DNA from: JAJECS01 sp965198185
GTDB taxonomy: Bacteria; Chloroflexota; UBA11872
Assembly (NCBI GenBank): GCA_965198185.1
Contig: CBDAOU010000002.1
Location: forward strand, 1,798,001 to 1,862,000
Direction: 5' to 3'
DNA length: 64,000 nucleotides
Shown here: one piece after another, positions 33,181 to 41,501 of the stretch
How the letters are laid out: each line of letters starts with the position of its first letter
Position numbering within the stretch: position 1 is the first letter of the stretch
Position numbers and translations under genes: made by a program
Notes under the pieces: model-generated
Databases searched by the model: none
What the model saw: only the letters and a program-made list of their open reading frames with translations
Told to the model about the DNA's origin: nothing

Positions 33181-33252
33181 CGGGAGGTTCAGCACTTCAC
33201 CGACACCGCGAGGCCCATCACGGCTATACTCTTGATAACCAACGGAGAGTAA
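33181..33252 (+). pseudogene. 3' relic of a second type ISP-like gene
   Basis: Read in frame to the TAA at 33250, this segment gives REVQHFTDTARPITAILL, nearly the same as the last residues of the enzyme ending at 32825 (QEVQHFTDTARRIGAILL). DNA similarity is highest over AGCACTTCACCGACACCGC. No upstream part of the gene remains. The stop codon overlaps the ATG of the ATPase gene (TAATG), so the ATPase once followed such an enzyme directly. Confidence 0.75.
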
Positions 33253-34379
33253 TGAACATGACCGGACCCCAAACAAAGATCGAATCCATCAGCATCAGAG
33301 GATTTCGATCTCTGGCTGACATTGAGGTCTCTGGCCTTCCGGATGTGACTGTGATGATTGGGGCAAATGGTTCTGGAAAATCGAATATCATTCGGTTCTT
33401 CGAGATGTTGAGTTGGATGTTGAAATCGCGTCGCCTTGCTGAATTCGTTGCGCGACAAGGCGGCGCCGATGACCAGCTATTTGGCGGGAGCAAGCAATCA
33501 CCCCGGATGGACGCCACGGTGAGCGTGCGAACCTCTGCTGGTCGAAACGACTACCGGTTTGCTCTTTCCCATGCGCATCCTGACCGCTTCATATTCACGG
33601 ACGAGGCGTTCAGATTCAGCGGGATTGAATATCCAACGGAAGCAGACTGGCACCATCTCGGCAGTGGATACGAAGAAGCAAGAATCACTGAAGATACGCT
33701 CTATCATAATCGTACAACCGCACAAACCATAGCCTATCTTCTTAGAGATTGTGGCACATTTCAATTTCACGATACGTCCAGTGACTCCCGCTTCAAAAAG
33801 CTCTGGGACACGAGCGATAACAGCTATCTTCGCAGTCACGGCGGAAACTTGGCGGCAGTGCTGTACCGACTGGAGCAAGAGAATTCTCGCCGCTTCGATT
33901 TGATCTGTCACCACATCGGAAGGGCCTTGCCTGAGTTCGACCGCTTTGTGATCGAGGACAGCTACGGCAAAGTGGCGCTGCGTTGGAAGGCCAAATGGAC
34001 AGACAAGACCTTCGGCGCACACCTCACGTCCGACGGTTCGCTCAGATTTTTTGCATTGGTCACGTTGCTCAATCTGCCGCTGGAAATGCTGCCTAGTGTG
34101 ATTTTGCTTGACGAGCCGGAGTTGGGATTGCACCCGGCGGCTATCGGCCTCGTCGCCCAGATGATCAAGCAACTGTCCTATGACCGGCAGATCGTCGTGG
34201 CTACTCAGTCACCGCTGCTGGTTGACGAATTTCGACTTGACGAGATCATCGTGCTCGATCTTGAGGACGGAAAAACTAAGCTTCGAAAGCTCAACGCCGA
34301 GGATTACAAAGCGTGGCTCGAGCAGGACTATAGGCCGAGCCAACTCTGGCAGAAGAACGTTCTCGGCGGCCGACCGTGA
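33252..34379 (+). CDS. AAA family ATPase (AAA_21/OLD-like, ABC-type fold)
   Basis: A 375-residue SMC/ABC-like ATPase. Walker A GANGSGKS lies at 37-44 after the typical IRGFRSL start; the signature region reads LTSDGSLRFF, and Walker B plus the D-loop read VILLDEPELGLHP, followed by IVVATQSPLLVDEF. This is the AAA_21 architecture found in many phage-defence pairs. It lacks a TOPRIM tail of its own; the next gene probably supplies that function, sharing GTGA with this stop. The gene is visibly richer in A and T than its neighbours, suggesting transfer. A TATACT at 33224-33229 could be its promoter. Confidence 0.85.
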   Translation: MNMTGPQTKIESISIRGFRSLADIEVSGLPDVTVMIGANGSGKSNIIRFFEMLSWMLKSRRLAEFVARQGGADDQLFGGSKQSPRMDATVSVRTSAGRNDYRFALSHAHPDRFIFTDEAFRFSGIEYPTEADWHHLGSGYEEARITEDTLYHNRTTAQTIAYLLRDCGTFQFHDTSSDSRFKKLWDTSDNSYLRSHGGNLAAVLYRLEQENSRRFDLICHHIGRALPEFDRFVIEDSYGKVALRWKAKWTDKTFGAHLTSDGSLRFFALVTLLNLPLEMLPSVILLDEPELGLHPAAIGLVAQMIKQLSYDRQIVVATQSPLLVDEFRLDEIIVLDLEDGKTKLRKLNAEDYKAWLEQDYRPSQLWQKNVLGGRP

Positions 34380-35011
34380 TCAGGTTGGCCATCTCGGTGG
34401 AGGGGCCGACTGAAGAGGAGTTTATCAACAGCCTCGTCGTTGGCCACTTGCGGGCGAAAGGCGTTGAAACGCGGCCAGTCTCCATTGGCGGCGACATCAC
34501 CGTGTCGAAACTGGCGCAAGAGATGGTGAATCTATTCTGGGGATACGATTTCACTACATCCTTGGTTGATTTCTACGGGTTCCAGGGCAAGGGAAATCAG
34601 GTGATATGCCAGCTTGAGGATGCAGTATTTGCTGAAGTGGATAGATTGATTCACAGACGTTGGGATCAGCGCCGAGTGTTTCCCTACATCCAGCGACATG
34701 AATTCGAGGGTCTCATTTTTTCGGACGTCGACGGCTTTTCAGCCCTGGGAATAGCGGATATAGACGACGAGTGCTTGCAACAGCTCCGCCGGATCAGAAA
34801 CGAATTCAAGACACCTGAAGATATCAACGACTATGGCGCTACCGCGCCAAGCAAGCGCATTCAGACGCTAATTCCGAGATACAGCAAGCGACTGCACGGC
34901 CCGTTGGTGGCCGAAGCGACGGGCTTGGAACGGATTCGCACCGAATGCCCGCGCTTCGATAGGTGGTTGACGCGCCTGGAGTCGCTACCAGACTTGGCAC
35001 AGGCACGATGA
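34376..35011 (+). CDS. DUF4276 family protein, TOPRIM-like partner of the ATPase
   Basis: A 211-residue DUF4276 protein. It begins LAISVEGPTEEEFI, the TOPRIM-like acidic Glu motif, followed by VDFYGF and HEFEGLIFSDVDGF, which hold further acidic residues. DUF4276 proteins are regularly encoded next to AAA_21 ATPases, an arrangement comparable to the ATPase plus nuclease/effector logic of OLD, PARIS and AbiL-like systems; the exact system is not certain. GTG at 34376 overlaps the ATPase stop by four bases. Its stop overlaps the ATG of the helicase gene. Composition is AT-rich like the ATPase gene. Confidence 0.82.
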   Translation: MIRLAISVEGPTEEEFINSLVVGHLRAKGVETRPVSIGGDITVSKLAQEMVNLFWGYDFTTSLVDFYGFQGKGNQVICQLEDAVFAEVDRLIHRRWDQRRVFPYIQRHEFEGLIFSDVDGFSALGIADIDDECLQQLRRIRNEFKTPEDINDYGATAPSKRIQTLIPRYSKRLHGPLVAEATGLERIRTECPRFDRWLTRLESLPDLAQAR

Positions 35012-35514
35012 CGACCGCGATCGAGCCTTCGAACCTGGTCGATGCGCTGTGTCCCACGGTGAGGGACTGGTTCGTCGAGCGCTTTGGCACGCCAACCGAC
35101 GCGCAGGCCGCCGGGTGGCCGTCGATCATGAGCGGCCGCGACACGCTGCTGGCGGCGCCCACCGGCTCGGGCAAGACGCTGGCCGCTTTCATGGCCGGGA
35201 TCGACCGCTTGGTCCGCGCGGCGGAGGCCGGCACCCTGGACGCCACAACCTCGATCGTCTACGTGTCGCCGTTGAAGGCGCTGAGCAACGACATCCAGCG
35301 CAATCTGGAGGATCCGCTGGAGGGCATCCGCCAGCGGGCCATCGCCGCGGGTGATGAGCCGCCAGCCATCCGCACGGGCCTGCGCACGGGTGACACGACG
35401 GCGTCCGAGCGGCAGCAGCTGGTGCGCCGGCCGCCGCACATCCTGATCACCACGCCGGAGTCGCTCTATCTGATGGTCACCGCGCAGCGCGGTCGGGAAA
35501 CGCTGCGCGCGTGA
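35008..35514 (+). CDS. lhr: Lhr-like DEAD/DEAH helicase, N-terminal part (frame break at 35514)
   Basis: 168 residues covering the first motifs of an Lhr-type superfamily 2 helicase: a Q-motif region (FGTPTDAQAAGWPSI), Walker A APTGSGKT, motif Ia YVSPLKALSNDI and motif Ib TTPESLYL. It stops at 35514 immediately before motif II, which opens the next frame. ATG at 35008 shares ATGA with the DUF4276 stop. Joining the two frames needs only one extra G near 35510 and gives the normal ETLRAVRTVIVDEIHA. This is either a single-base deletion, a sequence error, or a split gene kept workable by the GTGA overlap. Confidence 0.82.
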   Translation: MTTAIEPSNLVDALCPTVRDWFVERFGTPTDAQAAGWPSIMSGRDTLLAAPTGSGKTLAAFMAGIDRLVRAAEAGTLDATTSIVYVSPLKALSNDIQRNLEDPLEGIRQRAIAAGDEPPAIRTGLRTGDTTASERQQLVRRPPHILITTPESLYLMVTAQRGRETLRA

Positions 35515-38500
35515 GGACCGTGATCGTGGACGAGATTCACGCCTTGGCCCGTGACCGCCGCGGCTCGCATCTGGCGCTCACGCTGGCGCGGCTGGACCAT
35601 ATCGCGGACGCACGGCCGCAGCGGGTTGGACTGTCGGCCACGCAGCGACCCATCGACCAGATCGCGCAGTTTCTGACGGGCACGGAAGACGGCGAGAACG
35701 CGGCGCCGCGCCCCTGCGAGATCGTCGACCTCGGGCATCAGCGCGATCTGAAGCTCGCAATCGAGGTCCCACCCACCGACCTGGAAGCCGTGGCGCCGCG
35801 CGAGCAGTGGGGCGAGATCTACGACCGCCTGGCCGAGCTGGTGGCCGGGCACCGCACGACCCTGGTCTTCGTCAACACGCGCACGCTGTCCGAGCGGGTG
35901 GCTCACAACCTGGCCGAGCGGCTGGGCGACGAGGCCGTTGCCAGCCATCACGGCAGCCTGTCCAAGGAGCGCCGGCATCGGGTGGAGCAGCGGCTGAAGT
36001 CCGGCGATCTCAAAGCGCTGGTGGCCACGGCCTCGCTCGAGCTGGGCATCGACATCGGCAGCATCGACCTGGTCTGCCAGATCGGATCGCCACGGAGCAT
36101 GGCGACGTTCTTGCAGCGCATCGGCCGCTCGGGTCACGCCCTGGGCCTGCGTCCGCATGGGCGGTTGTTCCCCACGACGCGCGACGAGCTGATCGAGGCC
36201 GCGGCGCTCATTCGAGGAGTGGGCGCGGGGCACCTGGACCGCATCACCATCCCGCAGGCGCCGCGCGACGTGTTGGCGCAACAGATCGTGGCCGAATGCG
36301 CCTGCGAGGACTGGTCGGAAACCGCATTGTTCGACCTCATGCGCGCGGCCCAGCCGTATGCGCAGCTCGCGCGGAGCGACTTCGACGAGATCGTCGATAT
36401 GCTCGCCCGCGGCATCGGCGAAGGCGCCGGCCGCTCCACGCCGCTGCTGCATCGCGACCGGATTCACGGCATCGTGCGCGGCCGGCGGGCAGCGCGGCTC
36501 ACTGCCCTCATGAACGGCGGGACCATTCCCGAGACGGGCGACTACCAGGTAGTGGCGGAGCCGGACGACACGGTCGTGGGGTCGGTGAACGAGGATTTCG
36601 CCATGGAGAGCATGGCGGGCGACATCTTCCTGCTCGGCAGCACGTCGTGGCGCATCCGCCGCGTGCATCAGAGCACGGTGCGCGTAGTGGACGCGCAGGG
36701 CGCGCCGCCGACGATCCCCTTCTGGCTGGGCGAGGCTCCGGGACGAACGCGAGAGCTATCGCAAGAGGTGGGCCGACTGCGCCGGGACATGGCGGACGGC
36801 ATTGACGATCCGTCGAGCCTGCACGCGCGGCTGCGACAGGAGTGCGCGGTGCCGCCCACGGCAGCGGCGCAGATGATCGACTACGTGCGCGCGACGCGTG
36901 ACGGGCTGGGCCTGGTGCCGTCCGACCGCGACGTGGTCTACGAGCGGTTCTTCGACGATTCGGGCGGCATGCAGCTGGTGGTGCATGCCCCGTTTGGCCA
37001 GCGCGTGAATCGGGCCTGGGGGCTGGCGCTGCGCAAGCGCTTCTGCGTGCGCTTCGATTTCGAGTTGCAGGCCGCGGCCAACGACGACGCCATTCTGCTG
37101 TCGCTGGGTCCGCAACATTCGTTTCCGTTGGAGGAGACGTTTCGCTACGTCACGGCGGGGAATGTGGCGCGTTCGCTCCAGCAAGCAATTCTCTACGTGC
37201 CGCTGTTTCCGACCCGTTGGCGCTGGAACGTGACGCGCGCGCTGGCGGTGGCGCGCCAGCGGGGCGGCCGGCGCGTGCCGCCGTATCTGCAGCGTCTGCG
37301 GTCCGACGATCTGCTCGCCGCCGTGTTTCCCGAGCAAGTCGGCTGTCAGGAGAACGTTACCGGGCCACTCGAGGTGCCGGACCATCCGCTGATGGATCAA
37401 ACGGTGCGCGACTGCCTCACCGAAGCGATGGACCTGCCGGGGCTCGTTGACGTCCTGGAGAAGATCGAGGCCGAGGAGATCCGGCTACACGCGCGGGACA
37501 CCGTCGAGCCGTCGCCCATGGCGCATGAGGTGGTGAGTGGCAAGCCCTACACGTATCTCGACGACGCGCCGATCGAGGAACGCCGGACGCGAGCCGTGAG
37601 CCTGCGCCGGGCGCTGCCCGAGAGCGCGCGCGACCTGGGGGAGCTGGACGCGGATGCCATCGCGCAAGTCGCCGAGGGGGCCTGGCCGGATCCCCGCGAT
37701 GCGGAGGAGGCGCACGACGCCCTGCTGAGTCTGGTGGCCGTTGCCGAGCCGGTCGTCGGCGATTGGCTCGACTGGCTCCATGACCTGCGAGCGGCCGGCC
37801 GCGCCTTCAAGCTGGGCATCGACGGCCCGAGCCTGTGGGCGGCGGCGGAGCATACGCCGGCCCTGCGGCTGCTGTATCCCGAGGCGCCCATTCCGGATCT
37901 ACAGCTTCCTCCCGGCGCGGAGCTTGCGGTGGACGATCGTGAATCGGCGCGCCGGCTGCTGCTCCGGGGCCATTCCGAGGTCTCGGGTCCGTTCACGGCG
38001 GACGACCTGGCCGTGCGCACCGGCCTGCCGACCGAGGACGTGTCGCACGGACTGATTCAACTCGAGGCGGGTGGATTTCTGCTGCGGGGCCATTTCACCC
38101 CCGGCCTCGACGTCGAGGAATTCTGCGACCGGCGCCTGCTGGCCCGCATTCACCGCGCCACGCTCGATCGGTTGCGGCGCGCCATCGACCCGGTCTCGGC
38201 GCGGGACTACATGCGCTTCCTCGCCGAGTGGCAGGGACTCGGGCCGGCTGGCCGCTTCGAGGGCCGCGCGGGCCTGCGCACCGCGATCGAGCGGCTGCAG
38301 GGCTTCGAAGCGCCGGTGGCGGCGTGGGAGAGCGTGCTCCTGCCCGGCCGCGTGCGCGACTTCCAGCCCCGCTGGCTCGACGAGCTGTGCCTGAGCGGGG
38401 AGGTGGCGTGGGGCCGCTTGTCGCAGCCGCGCTCCCACACCAACGGCGAGGCGCCGATCACCGGACACACGCTCGCCGCGACGCGCGCGACACCCATCAC

Positions 38501-39263
38501 CCTGGCGCCGCGTCGAGACCTCAACCTGCTGCTTTTGGCCGCGCGCGGCGAGGACGGTGGACCGGTTCCGCCGCCCTCGGCCGGCGCGGCCGGCGAGATC
38601 TACCGGCTGCTCAAGACCCGCGGCGCGTTGTTCTTCGACGAGATCGGGGCCGCCACGCGTCGTCTGGCGGGCGATGTTGAAGAGGGCCTGCGCGCGTTGA
38701 TCGGCGGCGGATGGGTGACGTCCGACGGCTTTCACGGCGTGCGCGCGCTGGCCGGACGGCGACGACGCAGTGGATGGCGGCGGCGCGGCGGTGGTCGGCA
38801 CAGCCTGGGCGCGCCGGTTTCGCCCCCGGGGCGATGGTCGCTCCTGGAGGCCGCTCGGGATGCCGAGGTCCTCGTCGACGACCTGGCGGAGTGCGTGGCG
38901 CAGGTCATGCTGAGGCGCTACGGCGTCGTCTTCCGGGATTTGCGTCAACGGGAGTCGTTCACCCTTCCCTGGCGCGACGTGCTTCGCGCCCTGCGCCGGC
39001 TCGAGGCCAGGGGCACGGTGCGGGGCGGCCGGTTCGTGACGGGATTCGTCGGCGAGCAGTACGCCCTCCCCGAGGCCGTCACGGCCCTCCGCCGCCAGCG
39101 AGCCACTCCGCCGAGCGGGCAGCGGGTGCGCATCAGCGCCGTGGACCCGCTCAACCTGACGGGCGTCGTTACCCCGGGCGAGCGCGTCCCGGCTTATCCC
39201 GGACGATCCATCGAATTGGTCGACGGCCTGCCTTCCGTGGAGCAGGGCGCCGCCGCTCGCTGA
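35511..39263 (+). CDS. lhr: Lhr-like DEAD/DEAH helicase, main part
   Basis: 1250 residues continuing the helicase. Motif II VDEIH stands at residues 6-10, motif III is close to GLSATQR, RecA-2 includes LVFVNTRTLSERVA, ELGIDIGSIDLV and motif VI QRIGRSGH near 200. The Lhr-specific winged-helix and beta-barrel domains and the long C-terminal Lhr extension follow. GTG at 35511 overlaps the previous stop by four bases. Together the two parts make about 1417 residues, normal for bacterial Lhr helicases, which unwind 3'-5' and are linked to DNA repair. Composition is GC-rich like the host genome, unlike the two defence-type genes just upstream. Confidence 0.88.
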   Translation: MRTVIVDEIHALARDRRGSHLALTLARLDHIADARPQRVGLSATQRPIDQIAQFLTGTEDGENAAPRPCEIVDLGHQRDLKLAIEVPPTDLEAVAPREQWGEIYDRLAELVAGHRTTLVFVNTRTLSERVAHNLAERLGDEAVASHHGSLSKERRHRVEQRLKSGDLKALVATASLELGIDIGSIDLVCQIGSPRSMATFLQRIGRSGHALGLRPHGRLFPTTRDELIEAAALIRGVGAGHLDRITIPQAPRDVLAQQIVAECACEDWSETALFDLMRAAQPYAQLARSDFDEIVDMLARGIGEGAGRSTPLLHRDRIHGIVRGRRAARLTALMNGGTIPETGDYQVVAEPDDTVVGSVNEDFAMESMAGDIFLLGSTSWRIRRVHQSTVRVVDAQGAPPTIPFWLGEAPGRTRELSQEVGRLRRDMADGIDDPSSLHARLRQECAVPPTAAAQMIDYVRATRDGLGLVPSDRDVVYERFFDDSGGMQLVVHAPFGQRVNRAWGLALRKRFCVRFDFELQAAANDDAILLSLGPQHSFPLEETFRYVTAGNVARSLQQAILYVPLFPTRWRWNVTRALAVARQRGGRRVPPYLQRLRSDDLLAAVFPEQVGCQENVTGPLEVPDHPLMDQTVRDCLTEAMDLPGLVDVLEKIEAEEIRLHARDTVEPSPMAHEVVSGKPYTYLDDAPIEERRTRAVSLRRALPESARDLGELDADAIAQVAEGAWPDPRDAEEAHDALLSLVAVAEPVVGDWLDWLHDLRAAGRAFKLGIDGPSLWAAAEHTPALRLLYPEAPIPDLQLPPGAELAVDDRESARRLLLRGHSEVSGPFTADDLAVRTGLPTEDVSHGLIQLEAGGFLLRGHFTPGLDVEEFCDRRLLARIHRATLDRLRRAIDPVSARDYMRFLAEWQGLGPAGRFEGRAGLRTAIERLQGFEAPVAAWESVLLPGRVRDFQPRWLDELCLSGEVAWGRLSQPRSHTNGEAPITGHTLAATRATPITLAPRRDLNLLLLAARGEDGGPVPPPSAGAAGEIYRLLKTRGALFFDEIGAATRRLAGDVEEGLRALIGGGWVTSDGFHGVRALAGRRRRSGWRRRGGGRHSLGAPVSPPGRWSLLEAARDAEVLVDDLAECVAQVMLRRYGVVFRDLRQRESFTLPWRDVLRALRRLEARGTVRGGRFVTGFVGEQYALPEAVTALRRQRATPPSGQRVRISAVDPLNLTGVVTPGERVPAYPGRSIELVDGLPSVEQGAAAR

Positions 39264-39449
39264 CAGGCCCGCCGCGGCGCTGCACAATCCAGGCAGGGGC
39301 GCGATGCGTAGTGTTTCAAAGAAACAACTCGGTCTTGCAGCCACCTCCTACCCAGAGGAAGGCCCTGACGTGACGAGCCATCGACGCCGTGCGCAAGCGG
39401 CGCGCAGCCAGTCACACGGTGCGCCGTCGCCATACAACGGAGATCAAGC

Positions 39450-40667
39450 ATGACGGATCGGATGCGCTGGTTGAGTCTGGCGGGCGCTCTCGCCGGCATT
39501 GGGGCGATCATCGCGGTGATTCTCATCGTGGTGCAGCCGCCACAAACATTCGAAGCGTCCGGCGTGCCGGACGAGCCCGCCACGCCGCAGGCCGCACCCA
39601 CGCCTGACGTTGCGGCAGCGGCCAGCCCCTCCGCAGCCGCGACGAACCCACCCGTGGCTGCGGCAAGCCCAGCGGCAACCGCGGCAAGCTCACCGGTAGC
39701 CGCCGCAAGCCCCACCGCAGCCGCGGCGCCGCCGGAGCCAACCGGACCGCTCGCGCCGGAGTTCGTGCGGGTCACGCAGTGGCTCAACAGCCCACAGCTG
39801 AGCCTGGCCGACCTTCGAGGGCAGGTTGTGCTGATCGATGTGTGGACCTTTGGCTGCTACAACTGCCGCAACACCCTGCCGTACCTCCGCGACTGGCACG
39901 CGAAATACGCCTCCGAGGGCCTGCAAATCGTAGGGGTGCACACGCCCGAGTTCGACTTCGAGAAGGTTGAAGACAACGTGCGGGACGCCATGATCCGGCT
40001 GGGCGTGACCTGGCCCGTGGCGATGGACAACGATTTCGGCACCTGGCGCGCCTACAAGAACCGCTATTGGCCGCGCAAGTACTTGGTGGATCAGCAGGGC
40101 CACATCCGCTTTGACGTGATCGGCGAAGGGTCGTACGCGGAGATGGAACGCCGCATCCGGGCATTGCTGACGGAAGGCGGCGCTTCGCTGGACCATATCC
40201 CGATCGGCGGCGTAGACGCCGGCGCTGCGTTCGCGCAGACGGCGCTGTATACCGGCGAGGCCTGGGAAGAGGGCCGGTTCGTGGCCGATGAGGGCGCGGC
40301 GGACGCGGGACAGCTCAGTCTCAGCGGCGCCTGGGTGGTGGAATCCGACCGCGTGCGGCCTGACGCGGCAACAGAGCTGACGTCTTGGGGCGCGACGGTC
40401 CGGGCGACGACCGGCGCGGTCAACGTAGCCGCGGAGGCGACGTCGGAAACGCCGGTGCTGGTTGAAGTGACGCTGGACGGCGCGCCAGTGCCCGAATCGC
40501 TGCGCGGCGCTCACCTCTACGCCGCCGAGGACGGAGCGACGTTCATCGCGGTGGGCGCGTTCGGCACCTACGGGCTGCTGCGCAACGCCGGCGACGCGCC
40601 GCGCGAGTTGCGGCTGCACACCGCCGACACCGGCCTGATGCTCTATACATTCACCTTCGGGGCGTAG
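39450..40667 (+). CDS. TlpA/DipZ-like membrane-anchored thioredoxin domain protein
   Basis: A 405-residue exported thiol-disulfide protein. An N-terminal anchor (WLSLAGALAGIGAIIAVILIV) leads into an Ala/Pro/Thr-rich linker. The thioredoxin domain has the redox pair Cys136-Tyr-Asn-Cys139 in WTFGCYNCRNTLPYL, like the WTxxCxNC of DipZ/TlpA proteins, and GVHTPEF plus a later cis-Pro region. A C-terminal beta domain of about 160 residues resembles the carbohydrate-binding-like tail of DipZ. ATG at 39450 is used. The CcdA gene starts 11 bases downstream, so CcdA would pass electrons to this protein outside the membrane. DipZ itself is a fusion of these two parts. Confidence 0.88.
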   Translation: MTDRMRWLSLAGALAGIGAIIAVILIVVQPPQTFEASGVPDEPATPQAAPTPDVAAAASPSAAATNPPVAAASPAATAASSPVAAASPTAAAAPPEPTGPLAPEFVRVTQWLNSPQLSLADLRGQVVLIDVWTFGCYNCRNTLPYLRDWHAKYASEGLQIVGVHTPEFDFEKVEDNVRDAMIRLGVTWPVAMDNDFGTWRAYKNRYWPRKYLVDQQGHIRFDVIGEGSYAEMERRIRALLTEGGASLDHIPIGGVDAGAAFAQTALYTGEAWEEGRFVADEGAADAGQLSLSGAWVVESDRVRPDAATELTSWGATVRATTGAVNVAAEATSETPVLVEVTLDGAPVPESLRGAHLYAAEDGATFIAVGAFGTYGLLRNAGDAPRELRLHTADTGLMLYTFTFGA

Positions 40668-40678
40668 ACCCTCCTCCG

Positions 40679-41395
40679 ATGGACCAGTCGCTCAACCTGG
40701 CGGTGGCGTTTGGGGCCGGCGCGGCGTCGTTCATAGCGCCGTGCACCCTCGCGCTGGTGCCGGCCTACGTGCTGTATCTGGGCGGCCTCACCCTGAGCGA
40801 CAGCGACGCGGCCGGGGCGCGTGCGAGCCGCGGCGCGACACTGCGCAGCGTCCTGGCGTTTACCCTCGGATTCACGGCCGTATTCGTCATCCTCGGCGCC
40901 TCGCTTGGAGCACTGACCCAGACGCTGGCCGACCATTCGGTGTGGCTGAACCGAGTGGGCGGCGCCCTCATCATCCTGCTCGGGCTGATGACCATGGGGT
41001 TGCTGCGGCTGCCGGTGGCGCAGCGCGGCTTCATCGTGCGCCCTCGGGTATCCCGCGAGCTGCACGTTGCCGGCTCACTCTTGATCGGCGGGGCATTCGC
41101 GCTCAGCTGGGTTCCCTGCGTGGGGCCGATCCTGGGAGCGATCCTCGTCCTGGCCGCCACCACGGCATCGGTGGGCGAAGGCGCCCTCCTGCTGCTGGCG
41201 TACTCGCTGGGCCTCATGCTCCCGTTCGCGGCCGCGGGCGCGTTCTCGGGGTGGACGCGGGCGCTCCTGCAGCGTCATGGCCAGGCCCTCAACTACGCGA
41301 CCCACGTTGGCGGCGTCCTGCTCATTGCGCTGGGGATCGTGGTGTTTACGAATCTCATGCCGGTCATCGCTCGATATATTCCAATTGGCGTATGA
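40679..41395 (+). CDS. CcdA/DsbD-type transmembrane thiol-disulfide reductant carrier
   Basis: A 238-residue six-TM protein of the CcdA family. The two membrane Cys are in FIAPCTLALVPAYV and WVPCVGPILGAIL, symmetrical positions in the inverted repeat that shuttles reducing power from cytoplasmic thioredoxin across the membrane. Its length matches CcdA, with no periplasmic DsbD domains. It is paired with the TlpA-like gene upstream, which is the likely electron acceptor; roles could be cytochrome c maturation or repair of exported proteins. Confidence 0.92.
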   Translation: MDQSLNLAVAFGAGAASFIAPCTLALVPAYVLYLGGLTLSDSDAAGARASRGATLRSVLAFTLGFTAVFVILGASLGALTQTLADHSVWLNRVGGALIILLGLMTMGLLRLPVAQRGFIVRPRVSRELHVAGSLLIGGAFALSWVPCVGPILGAILVLAATTASVGEGALLLLAYSLGLMLPFAAAGAFSGWTRALLQRHGQALNYATHVGGVLLIALGIVVFTNLMPVIARYIPIGV

Positions 41396-41413
41396 CGGGC
41401 GCGGCGAACGGAA

Positions 41414-41419
41414 TAGAAT
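41414..41419 (+). promoter_or_regulatory. Probable -10 element TAGAAT with a partial -35
   Basis: TAGAATGG lies 82 bases before the next ATG, with ATGACG 16 bases upstream as a partial TTGACA. Confidence 0.4.
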
Positions 41420-41501
41420 GGGCAAGACTGGAGGCATGTGGCGAGGCACGCGGTCTCCGCAACACGTGCAGGCGTCTGGGGGATAGGACGGAGCGAATAG
41501 C

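Noticed and set aside
33252..35011. Naming the ATPase/DUF4276 pair as PARIS
   Set aside because: PARIS uses a DUF4435 effector. This partner is DUF4276-like, so only a general ATPase plus TOPRIM-like assignment is justified.
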